From assembly GCA_033964015.1 (NCBI GenBank), contig CM066919.1, forward strand, positions 1,736,001 to 1,800,000: a stretch of DNA of 64,000 nucleotides, in the 5' to 3' direction. A program made the position numbers and the translations under genes. The DNA is from Scolanthus callimorphus. Lineage: Eukaryota > Cnidaria > Anthozoa > Actiniaria > Edwardsiidae. Below, one piece after another: positions 21,963 to 33,921 of this stretch (position 1 is the first letter of the stretch; each line of letters begins with the position of its first letter). The notes beneath the pieces are model-generated. The model worked only from the letters and a program-made list of their open reading frames with translations, was not told the origin of the DNA and did no database searches.

Positions 21963-24132
21963 CAAAATATTCCGAACGTCTCGACCAATCAGCGCGCGGC
22001 ATCGCTTGAGTAATTATACTAATAATAGTTATTATTATTAAAGAATTGTTAGAGTCCCAGGCTCTCGCCATCTCTCAAAGTCTCGGCTTTGCCATTTGCC
22101 ACCCCTAAACAACTTGTCCAGTTTTTAGATGACAAAACAATCCCCTTTATCATGAAAGTGCGTAGGACAAACAAAACATGCAGCGAACCGAACCACAAAG
22201 TGTGTGGCCATCATTGCGAGATTTCGCGCATCACTTCAGCCTTACGCGCGCACCTTTATTTATAGGAACGTGCATGCACGCAGCGTGCAGCATTGAAAAC
22301 AATACATTTTCGTAAGGTTTGATTTCTTTTAATCGGTATTGGGAAAAAACTAACTTGCTTTGAGTCGCTAAGTAGACTTTTGTATAAAGTCAGAACAATG
22401 TGAGCTAGCCAACCTCAAACTCGAGAAAAACTTTGTAAGACGTTTGTAAGTGTGTTTCATTTGTTAGAGCGGATTTCAGATGACTGTCGTGAGTAATTCT
22501 TAATCACTTTGTACACTCCTATAGGTTTTTACTGCTCTGTCGGGTTTTCGATGAGGAGTGGTTGAGTGTGGGTATCGCGCATGCGCTCTATACTAACTAT
22601 TTTAGATCATCAACTACACAGTTTGTTCAAAATAAAATATAGTATATTAAGATACAATATGTTATTCAATACCAGTAATCGTACAATAGATATTAACGGT
22701 TCGCAAAAGGCGCCAAATACAGTTGCTCAATTACCAGTCCCCCCATGCTGACACGGCACGTGTTATACCGCAGCGGGGGACTAGATACCAGTTCGCATGC
22801 ACGTTTTTACTTCCGTGTACTCTGAGTACAAAGTAGTTCTAAAAGTATCGAAATACCGATATTCTTTTCAGACGCAAGTTACATCTAAACATTTTGTGAA
22901 TAAAAAGGCAGTGTTGTTCAAATTCTCAGTTGTCTAGAGCGGACAAGCGCGCCAACATCACTTCTATGCACTGGGGAGCCGTTTGGAATTTAAGCTCAGT
23001 TATAAGTATTGTTTATTTATTTAGTTATCGTTGGCTAGCCGTACAAAGAGATTCTGAATCATCAGCTGACGTTTTCAGCTGTCAGATACTGAAAGATTGT
23101 AAGGCCAATTAGGGCTTTTTAACACCAAAAGAGCTGTGATATGCCGCCCCAATGGATATGCCGGAATTTATGCACTTTTTATGTGAAAAAAAAATCGTAA
23201 AATTACCTTAGGTGCTATACAAACAAAAACGTTCCTTTGCTTAGACCTTTGTACATCAAAGCAGCCCCGAGTCTTTGTTCAGTCAGCTTTTCATGTAGTT
23301 GCCGAACACGTGGCTCAAATATGACTAACTAAACAACATGCGCCTGCTTTTGTTTCTGGTGTTGACTTAATTCTTTAAAATACCAACAAAAGTTTTACAT
23401 CAGCAAAGTAACGGCAAAATGTATGCGATAAACCACTAGAGTGGGCACGCTATCCAACGTGATAAACGCATTCGTATTATCACTTCTTGATTCACACTTG
23501 CTGTATTGTGTGGCCTACAAAAAAGACTTTCTGTAGTTAATGAACTTGTTGGAAATTGGTGTAGAAAACTTACGCAACATTAATATTCAGGTGAGTTTTG
23601 AGTTCTTTTCAAAACATTTTGGAAAACAGCTTTGTATCCAGCAAAACAGTTAGCTTATGAGCTTTTCCATACGTCGAATATCTCTATTCTTTTCATAAAG
23701 GTTCCCTCTCCCAATAAATCTGTAAAACATGATTTGTGGGTTTTTGTACTTTCTCAAGTTTTTGTGCTTTTCGAGTTTGAAACTGCGTCTCCATAACCAC
23801 GTGTAATGAAGACCAGTTCCTAATAGCAAGCCTTCTTCCATTAATAATTCTTAACAGCTACTTCCATAGTTCCACCTACCGGCACAAAACAGTTTCCTAT
23901 ATTTTTGGGGGGTGATTTCTTACTGCATGCCTCAGCCCACTTTTTTGAAACTATATAAGGGTAACTTCGTTGCGGGAATGCGGGGAGGTTTTATTGAAAG
24001 TGATGTACTCGTTTTCATTTCACGTTACAAGTTACAAAACTTGCCATGGCACAAAACATCCAACTTATGCGCAATTAAGTGCTGCAAGGGTCTACTTCTT
24101 GCAATATATACAGCCAGGAGGCTCCTGATACA

Positions 24133-24210
24133 GCATCCTCGCGCGCCAGGGTCCTCCCCTCACCTCTTCCCAGGGGGGAGGTGAGGGGAGGACCCTAGCG
24201 CGCGAGGATG
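24133..24210. mobile_element. 78-bp foldback MITE with 9-bp target duplication
   Basis: Arms of 33 bp (CATCCTCGCGCG... and complement, one mismatch) around a 12-bp loop, so almost the whole element is hairpin. It is flanked by direct CTGATACAG at 24124-24132 and 24211-24219. A 9-bp duplication is typical of Mutator-like (MULE) transposition. Very GC-rich compared with its surroundings. Confidence 0.9.
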
Positions 24211-25245
24211 CTGATACAGCTGGTTGTCAGCATTTTGCATTGATAAGTCAGTGGCGATTAGGTCTTCAAAGTTGGCCGTTACGCCCAAATTATTCTGTAC
24301 AAAATCGAATGTCATATTTTGTTTACATTTGGCTTGATTCACAAATTGTATGTCTAGTCGCATTTTCCGATCCGGTCAATACTAGTCTAGTCGGTAGAGG
24401 GGGTCCACGTGCTCTCCCCGGAACTAGTAACGAGACATTAGAAACTGGCTTTGGATGACGAAAAGTGTCCCACGATATCCATTTTGACACACCCGTAGCG
24501 CTGTTCACTGAGAAAGGCTCCTCAGAGTCGTAACCATACTTTAACGTTCTTGGGAATAATGTAATCATTAAATATGTACGACTTAAATTGCTGTTTCAGG
24601 TCACTGGGATTTATAAATGTTTATCAGTATGGGACGTAACATGTATAAAACAAGCATTTAGTTTGTCATATGTGGGTAAGTCTGATAATGACACTATAAT
24701 AGCATAAGTGGGAAACTAGGATGCCACAGTTTATAAAAAATAGGCGTCATTTATAACAGAATCTCATTAAATCACAAAAATGTGGCAAAATTGACATCGT
24801 GGGACACATTTCGAACTGTTAACATCCAAATCTAAGGATTCTAAAAATGTATGTCTCGTTATATTACTAAACCCGGGGAGTGCATGTGGACCGTCCCGAC
24901 AACTGGCGGGATGAGCTCGGAGAGTGTCGTCACGCACGATCGGTTTGTTTGTCATATGCCTCCATAACAACAAGACAATAGCCTCAAGTTGTTGTCACGC
25001 CACACTATCAATAACTTGAGTGTTTCGGAGTACGAATGGATTTTTGGTTGTAATACTAGCACAGTAAGATTTGCAAGGATAAAAGTAGAAAAAGACGATG
25101 GATTCAAACCCGCGACTTCTCTGAGAAGCCACTACGAAATTACATGTATTTGGGAAGCCATTTGTGACTTCTGCATTCGAAACAGCGAAAGCCATTTTGT
25201 GACTCATTGTAGTTGCTCATAAAAGTTGATCTCTTGAATTCTACA

Positions 25246-28200
25246 ATGAAACAGGTCCGTGTTCACCCGCTACCAAGGGTAGAAGAACCACAAGAAATGC
25301 GAGAGCTAAACCACAACTCTACGTTTTCGCGACCTCGGTCAATATCAACAGAAAGCTGGGGCTTCGCTCGGAAGGGAGTGAATGTTCTTTCGCGATGGAA
25401 GGACTACCAAAGTTCCATGCGAATTGACTCGAGTTTAAACGTCAATAGGGCAGCAGAAGGGCCGGGACCACGAGATCAACCACAGTTACAACGCAGTAAT
25501 AGCAATAAGAAATCTCAGTGTGCACTAGACAGTGATGTGGATGACTTGGGCCGCGATCAGTACTCTATATACGACACTCTCGGCTACTTGAAACCCCGAC
25601 CCGGCGTGAATCATGCTGAACAGAGCTTACTTCCGCTTACGAGCAGTAGGGCTCTACTCATATATTTTGCCAAACTAGCCAAAGCAAGCGTGGAAAGCGA
25701 GCAAGAGCTAGACTTCGAGTTTGTGGAAGAACTCATCAAGGATGGGGCAGATGTAAACTTTGCAGACCGACACGGACAGGCATTACTCCATGAAGTGGCA
25801 CGAATATGGCATGTAGACGTAGCCAAGTTCTTACTAGAGCATGGCGGAGATGTGAATGTGGTAGATAGTTATGGTAGAACTCCTCTGCATGTGGCTGCCG
25901 CGGTTGACTATCCCCAGATGGTAGAGTTTCTGGTGCAAAATGGAGGTAAACGCAATTATAGCTTTCATTTACGCTGGTTGTGTATCCACTGTGATAAGTT
26001 TTTTTTCTAAAATTATAATACTATTAATTTGTGTAAAACAAAACTCCTTTATCTTTGTCGTAAGGGATTAATGATTTAGAATTATATCATGTCAGGCTGA
26101 AATCGTGGCATTGCCAGAATTTTCGAAAAGTTTTATCTATACTTTTTAAAGTACTGCTGCGGCAGCAAAAATGTTAGGGGGTCACTCTTTGGGGAAAAAT
26201 TGTCCTTGACCTATTTAGCTAGGGGATGCTCCTTCAAGGACAAATTTTGAAAGTTTAGGTCTCAAGATAATCAGAAATGCATCAAAATGTTTAGTTATTA
26301 GATTTTGGGTCTCCTAGGTGCAAAAAGCCTAGAAAAGTCCCAGCACACTTACTTGGCATAGTAATGATTTGGAAAATATCAGGAATATTTGCTTATTGTT
26401 GTTGTCAACTGTCAATATTATTGGGGAACCTGACCTCCCATCATTATTATTAGGGGTACAATGCCCCACCACTGATACAGTTATGTGCCTCAGAAACAGG
26501 GTGCCTAAATTCACCATGGTTTCTGGAACATGGTATGTTCTTCTCTAGAACAGGGTTTATTTTTTGGCATTTTTTTACAGATTCTCTTCCATAGGGTTGC
26601 AAAGGTTTTTCTCTCTATAACAGGTCAGGTTCCCAGAGACTCAGATTGGCGCATCCATAATTTCCAATTCCTTTCCTGGAGAGGGGTATTGTCTTTCAGG
26701 CAGGTAACCAATCATATTTTTCCATTTATTTTTAGCTCACCTTCATGCAAAAACAAAAGGAGAACTTCAGAGTCCTACACATTATGCTGCAAAAAATGAT
26801 GCAGCAAAGGCATTGAAAGTACTGCTCAAACTTGGTGGAAACATAGCAGGTCGGGATTACAAGGGAAGAACACCTCTACAAGTCGCTGTAGAACTAGGTA
26901 AGTGTGTTTGCAGGTATTAATGATAACAGTGCTATAAATGCACTTGACATATAAACCAATGTACTATGTAGTTAGATTTTATGCTGTGAAGACAATCAAA
27001 CTAACAATCAAACTAAGATGCCAACTGCAGGGTTGGATCCAGGGAGTACTCCCTCATGTCAACTATACAGGAATGCTCCATCTGTAAGGGGTAGTACTGA
27101 ACCCTCTATCATACTAAATCCCCTATCATGGAAGGGCTATGGATTTTTCTGCAAACACAATGCTGATGCAGCCTTATTGTTATTCACTTTGACAGATCGC
27201 TCTGAAACAGCCAAATTCCTGATTGACCATGGCACAGCAGCTGGTGTCCAGGATAACAGTGGTAATTGCTGCATGTCAATCATGATATCCAAGATGCCGC
27301 CGGTTGCCAAGGAAGCCTTAGATCAGTTCCATACCACAGACAGGGCCAATCGCAAGCAGTATTATTACCTCAACTTTTTAGAGCCAGACCTACCCGAGAA
27401 TGGTAAGTTTGTCAAACCTCCATCATGTGGAAAAGCTTTCATATAGTATGGTTGTTCCTGACGAGATGCTCAAAACCCAGTGGTGTAAAAAGAGCTCCAT
27501 GTTATTTGTTCAATTATTTGTCAGCCACAAACTTTCTTGATTTTTTATCCACAAAATTTCTTGATTTTTTATCCACAAACTTTGACTTTTTATCTACCTC
27601 CTTAATCCTTATTTCTTTCTTTCTTTTGAGTTTCGTTTTAAAAACTGACTCTCCAATGCTGTAACAGCCCCCATTCTGCATTCACTCTTTATTTCCCTCC
27701 TTAAATCGTTTATTCTGTAAAATTCAAAATTGAGTCATTCTCGTACCCAGAGCTCCCCGGCTCATCTGCTTGTCTGGTGACATCCAGTCGAGGACCTTTC
27801 CTGATTGGCTGGTTTTGAACGTTGGTGCATGCGCAGAAAGATCTTTCTCTCAACGGCTCTGTATCAAATCTCATGCATGCGTCGGTGGCTGTCACCAGAG
27901 CCTCCTCCTCGAGAAGACGAGCCGGGGAGCTCTGGGTACGAGAATGAATTTTGAGTCTGTGTTCGCATGCCTACCGCGCATGCGCCATAGCCAGACCTAA
28001 AGCGCTTGGCTCATCAAACTCACAGGGAGGCACTTGATCCTTAGCCATTTGAGGGCCTTTGCTAATTGGCTAAATTTGAACGTCGTCATCAGAGCCCGTG
28101 AACTCTGGGTACGAGAATTGCAGCCAACCATTACTTTCCTTGACGGAGCATTCAAAGTGCTGCTAAATGTTGATTTGGTGCTTTTAAATGGTTTTCAGGT

Positions 28201-31200
28201 ATCGGCTGCTATGCGCGTACCCCTCTACATTGTGTGGTTTACTTCAAACAGATGGAACTTATCATGCACCCAGTCTTCCAGCGCCTTATTGAGGTGAAGT
28301 GGAACAAGTTTGGCCGACGAGGTGTAATATGGCAGATAGTGGTACAGGTTTTATATGTGTTAATATGGACCACACTGGCTATCACCCTTCACATGGGCAA
28401 GGAGGATAACTACTACGGGCCACCTTCTAAGTACTGGTGGCGCATCGTACTAGAAACTATTGTAGTGGCACTTACTTGCTATTTTATATTGCAAGAGTTC
28501 CTGGAGATCCGCTCTTCTAATAATGCTCATCTAAAATGGAAGAGCTGGCGCATTCACCAACTGGAAACAGATCTGCAGTACTGTCATCCTCGCTGGCCCG
28601 AGGAACGCAAATATTTGGAGATGGAGTTGCGTGAAATAGCCGAGTCAGGTATCTCGTACTTTAATGACGCGTGGAACTATTTTGACTGGATCACCTATGG
28701 TTGGGTTGTCGGAATGGTCCTCACTCGAGGGCTAGCAGTAGGACTTAATAACAGCACTGCGCATTCGCTACACCCCAAGGTCTCTGCTATTGGTATTATT
28801 TTTATCTGGGTGCGCCTCATGAAAACAGTCCGCGCCTTCGCATCTCTAGGACCTTTTATTGTAATGATCGGCCATATCATTGACGATACTCTCAAGTTCG
28901 CTGTGTTATATTTTGCATTTTACTTCCCTTACGTCTGTGGATTTTGGATCATCTTTGGTGGGCCCAAAAATGCAGAAAAGATGAAGCTCGCGGGTCAAGC
29001 GAGTGAAGGTTGGGAGACGTTTAATGACCTGATGTACTCGGTCTGGCAGCTGACTAATGTTGGTAACTATCCATGGGATTCTCTACTGGCCGTGGACCGG
29101 CTAATGGCGCAGATCCTGTGCGGGTCCTATCTAGCCGTGTCTGCTATTGTCCTGCTCAACCTGTTTATAGCCCTAATGTCGGACACCTTCCAGCGTGTGT
29201 ATGATAACGCTAAGGCTAACGCGGCTATGCAGCGGGCTAGCGCTATCCTTAGTATCGAGGAAAATATGGGGAGTGCCAAGAGAGACCGTCATCGCGCACA
29301 TCTTAACTCACGACTCGCGCCCGAGGTCAGTAGACTGTATTGCACTACCCCATACAGTGCCTGAGACAGAACAAACCTATTGTTTTTATTGTACAACGTT
29401 AACTTTTGAGCCAACAGGAACCATTGGCTGATAGTCCAGAAGTTGGCACTATCTATGCCACGTGATCACTCTCGGCCAATGGAAATGCGCCACAATTTAG
29501 CGTTGTTCTACAATAGGCGATAATGCACATCATTCACTGCACCTGTAAGGTTTGATCCAAAACTCCGTTTTGCGTTTTCTTTTCTTTGGTAGAAAATATA
29601 TATAGTGGTTTCAATAAAGCTTGTCACCCCAAAGACTAAAGCCTACAAGCTGTCGGCGCCAAGCATTGTGGGTCATTCGTACTTTGAATAACAAATATTC
29701 TCCACGAGTCAAAAATGCCGCGCGCGATGAGCGAAGTCGACCGAATAATTCGAGTGAGAGAATTGCACTGGCATCTAAAAATGTGCATTCTTAAGAGCGA
29801 ATGGCTCATAAAAAGTTCAGTAAAAGCTCAGCAAAATTTGACATTTCACGGTCACAACCCAAAATCTAATTTCCCTCAAAATTGTTTGTTTGGATGATAC
29901 AATAAGCGTTTATTTTAGTTCGCTTCTCAAAGAAATGAAATAAAGACAGTTACAATTATAATAATTGTACTTCATTCCAATCCAATGCTCAATTTAAATT
30001 TTGTTTTGGGCGCCTAGAAAGCTGTAGCCTAGCTGAAGATGTATTACTATTTGTTAATTAGCGTATTAGCGCGTTTTGAATTTCTACGCGAGTGTTCCGA
30101 TAATTTTACTTTCATTATATCTTCGAAGGTGTAGGATGACTAGCAAAAAGGGACGGACGGAAAACAGAATAGAATTGGTAAAATATTTCTTTTTTTAGAT
30201 ATTTTGTTCTACAGAATATTCCAGTTGAGTTTCAGTAGTTCGGGTCTTATGCAATCATCTCACAAAATGGCCCCGTCAGTATTTGATTTCCTCGACGAAG
30301 GAAAATCGTGAAAAGTAATGCTGTATACAGTACTGTCGTTCACGTTTAAGAATAAAGTTCTTGCGCCCTCGAATTTGATATTTGAAGCGCACTATAAATT
30401 TAAATCGCGCTGTTTCCAACACGCGCGTAAATCGAATTGAATTTTGATTAGCATGTGGGACAACAAATGACTCACAAGGCTTGGCGCCGACAGCTTGTAG
30501 GCTTTAGTCTTGTGGGTGACAAACTTTATTGAAACCACTATATACAATGCGTTCGCGCCAATTTCCACTTGTCATCTCTATTCACACTCCTCTAAAGGCT
30601 TGTAGGGTAGCTGGAAGGAAGTTTGTCGACGCTGACAAATGGATGTGGGTGTAGCCAAAAGGGCAGACTTGTGAATTTGCGCAAACGTCGCATTCCTGGC
30701 AAATTTCTTTGTTTTATTGCATCGGCACGGATAAATGTTTGTGGTCAAGACCGCTTACAAAAGAAGTTTCGCATGATGGAACGTCCACAAGTGACTAAGT
30801 TCGATTTCATGTCGAGTGAAGTCTTGTTGTTACTTTGTTCCAGGCAGAGGTTGCGTGTAAAAATACAAACTACGATCATTCGAGAAACTAGAACCAAATT
30901 TTCACAAGTTCATTCTTGCACGTTAGAGCCATGCTAGCATAAAGACAAGACTGCCCTCACTTTGACGAACGCATGTGCATACAAATTTCCCAACTGCTTC
31001 GTAGTGTATCTCGAAAGTGACAAATGTGATATTCCGTGATACTCCGCCCGGAAGCTCTCGAAAGCAGCATTGTATAATTTTTGGTTTGATGAGTATGTGC
31101 CCCATTTCTACTGTGTGACCGCCTGTGTTCTGTCTTGTGCTCACACTAGGAGTTGTATTATGATGACGACTCCACACAACCAGCGGATGGCGAATTGGAG

Positions 31201-33201
31201 CGTATGACAAACCAGATCAAGGAAGTGGTGGATGAGGTTCTAGAGCGGGTAAAAGACCTTCCCCCTGACACCAAGCGCACGAGTAACAAGAACATAGACA
31301 GGTACAAACTACAAGCCTGCTACTGCTTATTCTCCAATGTATCTCCCGTTTTCGGTTAAAGTGCTACTAATGCTTTTTGAGAGACTTTTTGAACAAAATC
31401 CTCTAATTATGTAGTGAGTTTCTGTGAAAAAAAATTTCGATTCGGTTAAATCCTGATTTTTTTACGGATCATTTCATATTGGAAATTTCGCTCTAAATGT
31501 CAACTATTGTCTCGAGCTCATTTGCATTAGGAGCGGCACTATAGCCCGGTGCACACTCGCGACATAACGACATAAGAACGTTATGTTGCAAAAAAAAAAG
31601 CATGTGAAAGTAATTGAAAAAATCGATATTTTCCATGGAACATCATTACATTACTTCGCCAAAGCAATCTTATGTTATTCTTTGTAGACTTCAACGTTTT
31701 GAAACCACTAAATTTTGATCGCGTGATATTTTCCTTATGTCGTTATGTCGCTAGTGTGCACTGGGCTTATCTGCCGTGCCAACGCCGCGCTACTGCCGCC
31801 TAATTCCAATTTTGAATCCTTCCAGCGCTTCTGAAATCAGGGCTGAGGTCTTTTTAATTCGCCAGTCAGGCTATATTAACCTCATAATGAACCCAGTCAA
31901 TTAAGTGCGACAGATATAAGTTCTACGTTTAAAATGGGCCTAAGACCATTTTGTAATGAGCAGGACCCAAAAATGTCTTTTAGATGTAAGATTTCTGATT
32001 TACATGCCCATTCTTCTAGTGAACGAAAAGAAATATCGAAACCGTCCAAATTTAAATATTTTATTCAAGCATCAGAACAAATGCGAGAACGCTCAAAAAA
32101 GAGGAAACTGTTGTGAAAATAAAGGTCTCGACCATTTTTGGTCCTCTTCCCTGAAGATAGGTTGGCCAATATAGCAAGATTAGCAGGATAACTGCACCTG
32201 TACCAGTCCTGTACCATTTTGTGATTTATAATAGGTCTCTTGCAATCAGAGAGATTAGCAAATATCTTACACGACACGTGTTTTCTAGTGTGCGCAAAAC
32301 GTATGACGTGTCTTCTAGTGTGCACAAAGTGTATGACGTGTTTTCTCGTGTGCGCAAAGTGTGTGACGTTTTTTCTAGTGTGCGCAAAGTGTATGACGTG
32401 TTTTCTAGTGTGCGCAAAGCGTGTGACGTTTTTTCTAGTGTGCGCAAAGTGTATGACGTGTTTTCTAGTGTGCGCAAAGTGTATGACGTGTTTTCTAGTG
32501 TGCGCAAAGTGCATGGCGTCTTTTCTAGTGTGCGCAAAGTGTATGACGTCTTTTCTAGTGTGCGCAAAGTGTATTACATCCGTTGGCAGTGACTGAAAAG
32601 TCATTATACAAGACACGGCTACAGCTCGGTTTTCTTTCGAAACAATTGCACTGACTGTCGGCGAACGTCCAGGCGTAGCCACTCCACTGTACGTTTTTTC
32701 AAAGTCACACAAAATGTGTTTACCAGAAACTGTTTTACATAAGCCACGCTAACACGAGTCAAGACAAGCTATGAACAAGTGTTTGTTTTGTGTTTTAGTT
32801 TACGGGACGAGCTGTCGAGCCTGACTGAAAGCCACGAGAATAGCATGAATGAAATGCGCCGTGAAGTGGCGGAGATGAAGACATTGCTATCTCGATTGTT
32901 ACACTCTAACAGACCTGTCACTCTCTCATCAATCCCATCGGTACAGTCTCTCCCGCCACTCGACAGGCAGGCCGATCTCCACCGAAGGACTCCCGACATT
33001 CGCCGAACGACTAGATCGGCGAGCAGTCGGTTCGCGCATCGGAAACGGCAGAGAAAGGACCGAAAGGCTGAAAGCGATGGGGAGCAAGACATACCCTATC
33101 AGGGGTTACCGCTGGCTCCACCAACTGGTGCAGCTCTACCGAGTGTTACAGCAATCATGTCAGGTCGAGGGACGCCATCCAGACCAGAGACACAGGCCTG
33201 A
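25246..33201 (+). CDS. TRPA-like ankyrin-repeat TRP cation channel
   Basis: Six exons: 25246-25945, 26736-26897, 27196-27402, 28199-29325, 31150-31301, 32799-33201; all joins are GT-AG and in phase; 916 residues. N-terminal about 150 residues are Ser/Arg-rich; ankyrin repeats cover roughly residues 155-330 (DGADVNFADRHGQALLHEVA, YGRTPLHVAAAVDYPQMVEF, KGRTPLQVAVEL). Then KEALDQFHTTDRANRKQYYY, a linker like that of TRPA-family painless/pyrexia/waterwitch proteins, and a six-segment channel domain: S1 near 400-420, S4-S5 with VRLMKTVRAFASLGPF, pore loop NVGNYPWDSLL near 641, S6 AIVLLNLFIALMSDTF. Exons 5-6 give a charged coiled-coil-like tail (ELERMTNQIKEVVDEVLERV) and a basic end. It should be a plasma-membrane cation channel; the stimulus cannot be told from sequence. 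Assignment to TRPA rather than another ankyrin TRP clade is by motif memory. The ATG at 25246 is the first in frame after AT-rich sequence. Confidence 0.88.
27735..27947. mobile_element. MITE with ends ATTCTCGTACCCAGAGCTCC
   Basis: Terminal inverted repeats ATTCTCGTACCCAGAGCTCC plus CCGGCTC face each other at about 27737-27763 and 27919-27945, in TRP intron 3. Fragments with GAACTCTGGGTACGAGAAT lie at 28095-28118 and with GGAACTCTGGGTAGGAGAAT at 63656-63676. Confidence 0.8.
29599..30545. mobile_element. ~945-bp non-autonomous DNA transposon in TRP intron 4
   Basis: Terminal inverted repeats of about 64 bp: left 29601-29664 (TATAGTGGTTTCAATAAAGC...) and right 30479-30544 (its complement with few mismatches). 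The edges are TATATA, so a TA duplication is possible. The interior has no long reading frame. Confidence 0.8.
31358..31505. mobile_element. Solo terminal repeat of the 52110-53095 transposon family
   Basis: The block starting GTGCTACTAATGCTTTTTGA and running through AAATCCTGATTTTTTTACG matches both arms of the element at 52110-53095. The opposite arm is missing here. In TRP intron 5, directly after the exon donor. Confidence 0.75.
32270..32580 (+). repeat. 30-bp minisatellite in TRP intron 5
   Basis: Ten copies of a 30-bp unit containing GTGTTTTCTAGTGTGCGCAA and AGTGTATGAC. Read on the gene strand each unit holds TTTTCTAG, an acceptor-like site, and the frame is open as a ten-residue repeat VFSSVRKVYD. 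Variants are GTGTGACGTTTTTT and GCATGGCGTC. Confidence 0.95.
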
Positions 33202-33375
33202 TATCATGTCAGGGAACCAGTATACCTGTTCTGTAATCAGTATCTGGTCTGTAACCAGTACCTTGGCCGTATAACCAATGCCTGCGCTATAACCAGTACA
33301 TGGGCCGTATAACCTGTGCCTGGCATGTAACCAGCACCTGGCCTGAAACCACCAGTACCTGGTCTGTAACTACAC
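33202..33375 (+). repeat. Degenerate ~20-bp repeats after the TRP stop codon
   Basis: Eight or so imperfect copies of a motif like CTGTAACCAGTACCTGG or GCCGTATAACCAGTAC begin just after the stop at 33201, so they would lie in the 3' UTR if transcribed that far. Confidence 0.7.
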
Positions 33376-33727
33376 CAAAAAACGTTCCCCACATCCATTT
33401 CGAGATACTAGACAGTGACGTGGTAATTTCTAAAATGTTTTCATGTAGGGACTATTAAAGAAGACAACTTAGTTCTTGGTAGTGTGGGTCCTCAGCATCT
33501 TCTTATGGAAAGTCTTTTTTAATGAACAAAAGAATATTATCAGATATTTTGTTTTAGCATCGGAGATGTAATTATTTTTCTAAATACTCGCCCAGTCTGG
33601 CGATGAACCTTTTTAAAACTAGACACTAACTATATTGCAGCCTCCACGCAGAGGTGCAACGTTTACTGCTAGAACCATTTTACAAGGTTTTACAACTGTG
33701 CAGTTTTAAGTAATGTTCTCACCGTAA

Positions 33728-33800
33728 CACTGCCCACCCCACCCCCCCCCCCGATATTCTAACAGTGATACCCCCCCCCCCCCCCACCCCCCACCCCCGA
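33728..33800. repeat. Two long C-tracts (G-rich on the minus strand)
   Basis: CCCCACCCC-type runs followed by an uninterrupted run of about 15 C, each followed by GATATTCTAACAGTGATA, which is therefore directly repeated. The minus strand has many runs of three or more G, compatible with G-quadruplex folding. Confidence 0.8.
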
Positions 33801-33921
33801 TATTCTAACAGTGATATTTTTACAAACAATCCTCCTGTGCGCGAAATCTTAGAAGTTTCAGAAAAATTGCGCACAGGAGGGTCGTCGTTTGTAAAAAAAA
33901 AACCGCGTTAGAATATCGGCT
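33797..33921. mobile_element. Foldback MITE
   Basis: Outer arms GATATTCTAAC and GTTAGAATATC, inner arms CCTCCTGTGCGC and GCGCACAGGAGG, with a short A/T centre. The left end is duplicated together with the C-tract. Confidence 0.75.

Larger units (their letters stand above)
21368..25245. other. Intergenic region between NIF3L1 and the TRP channel gene
   Basis: No coding exon recognised on either strand. It contains inverted-repeat elements (21700-22040 and 24133-24210) and otherwise unremarkable AT-rich sequence. A possible NIF3L1 poly(A) signal AATAAA is at about 21646. The upstream part of the TRP promoter should lie near 24600-25245. Confidence 0.6.

Noticed and set aside
25050..25125. tRNA gene or tRNA-derived SINE (TAGCACAGTAAG and GGATTCAAACCCG as boxes A and B)
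   Set aside because: No acceptor or anticodon stems could be folded around the boxes.
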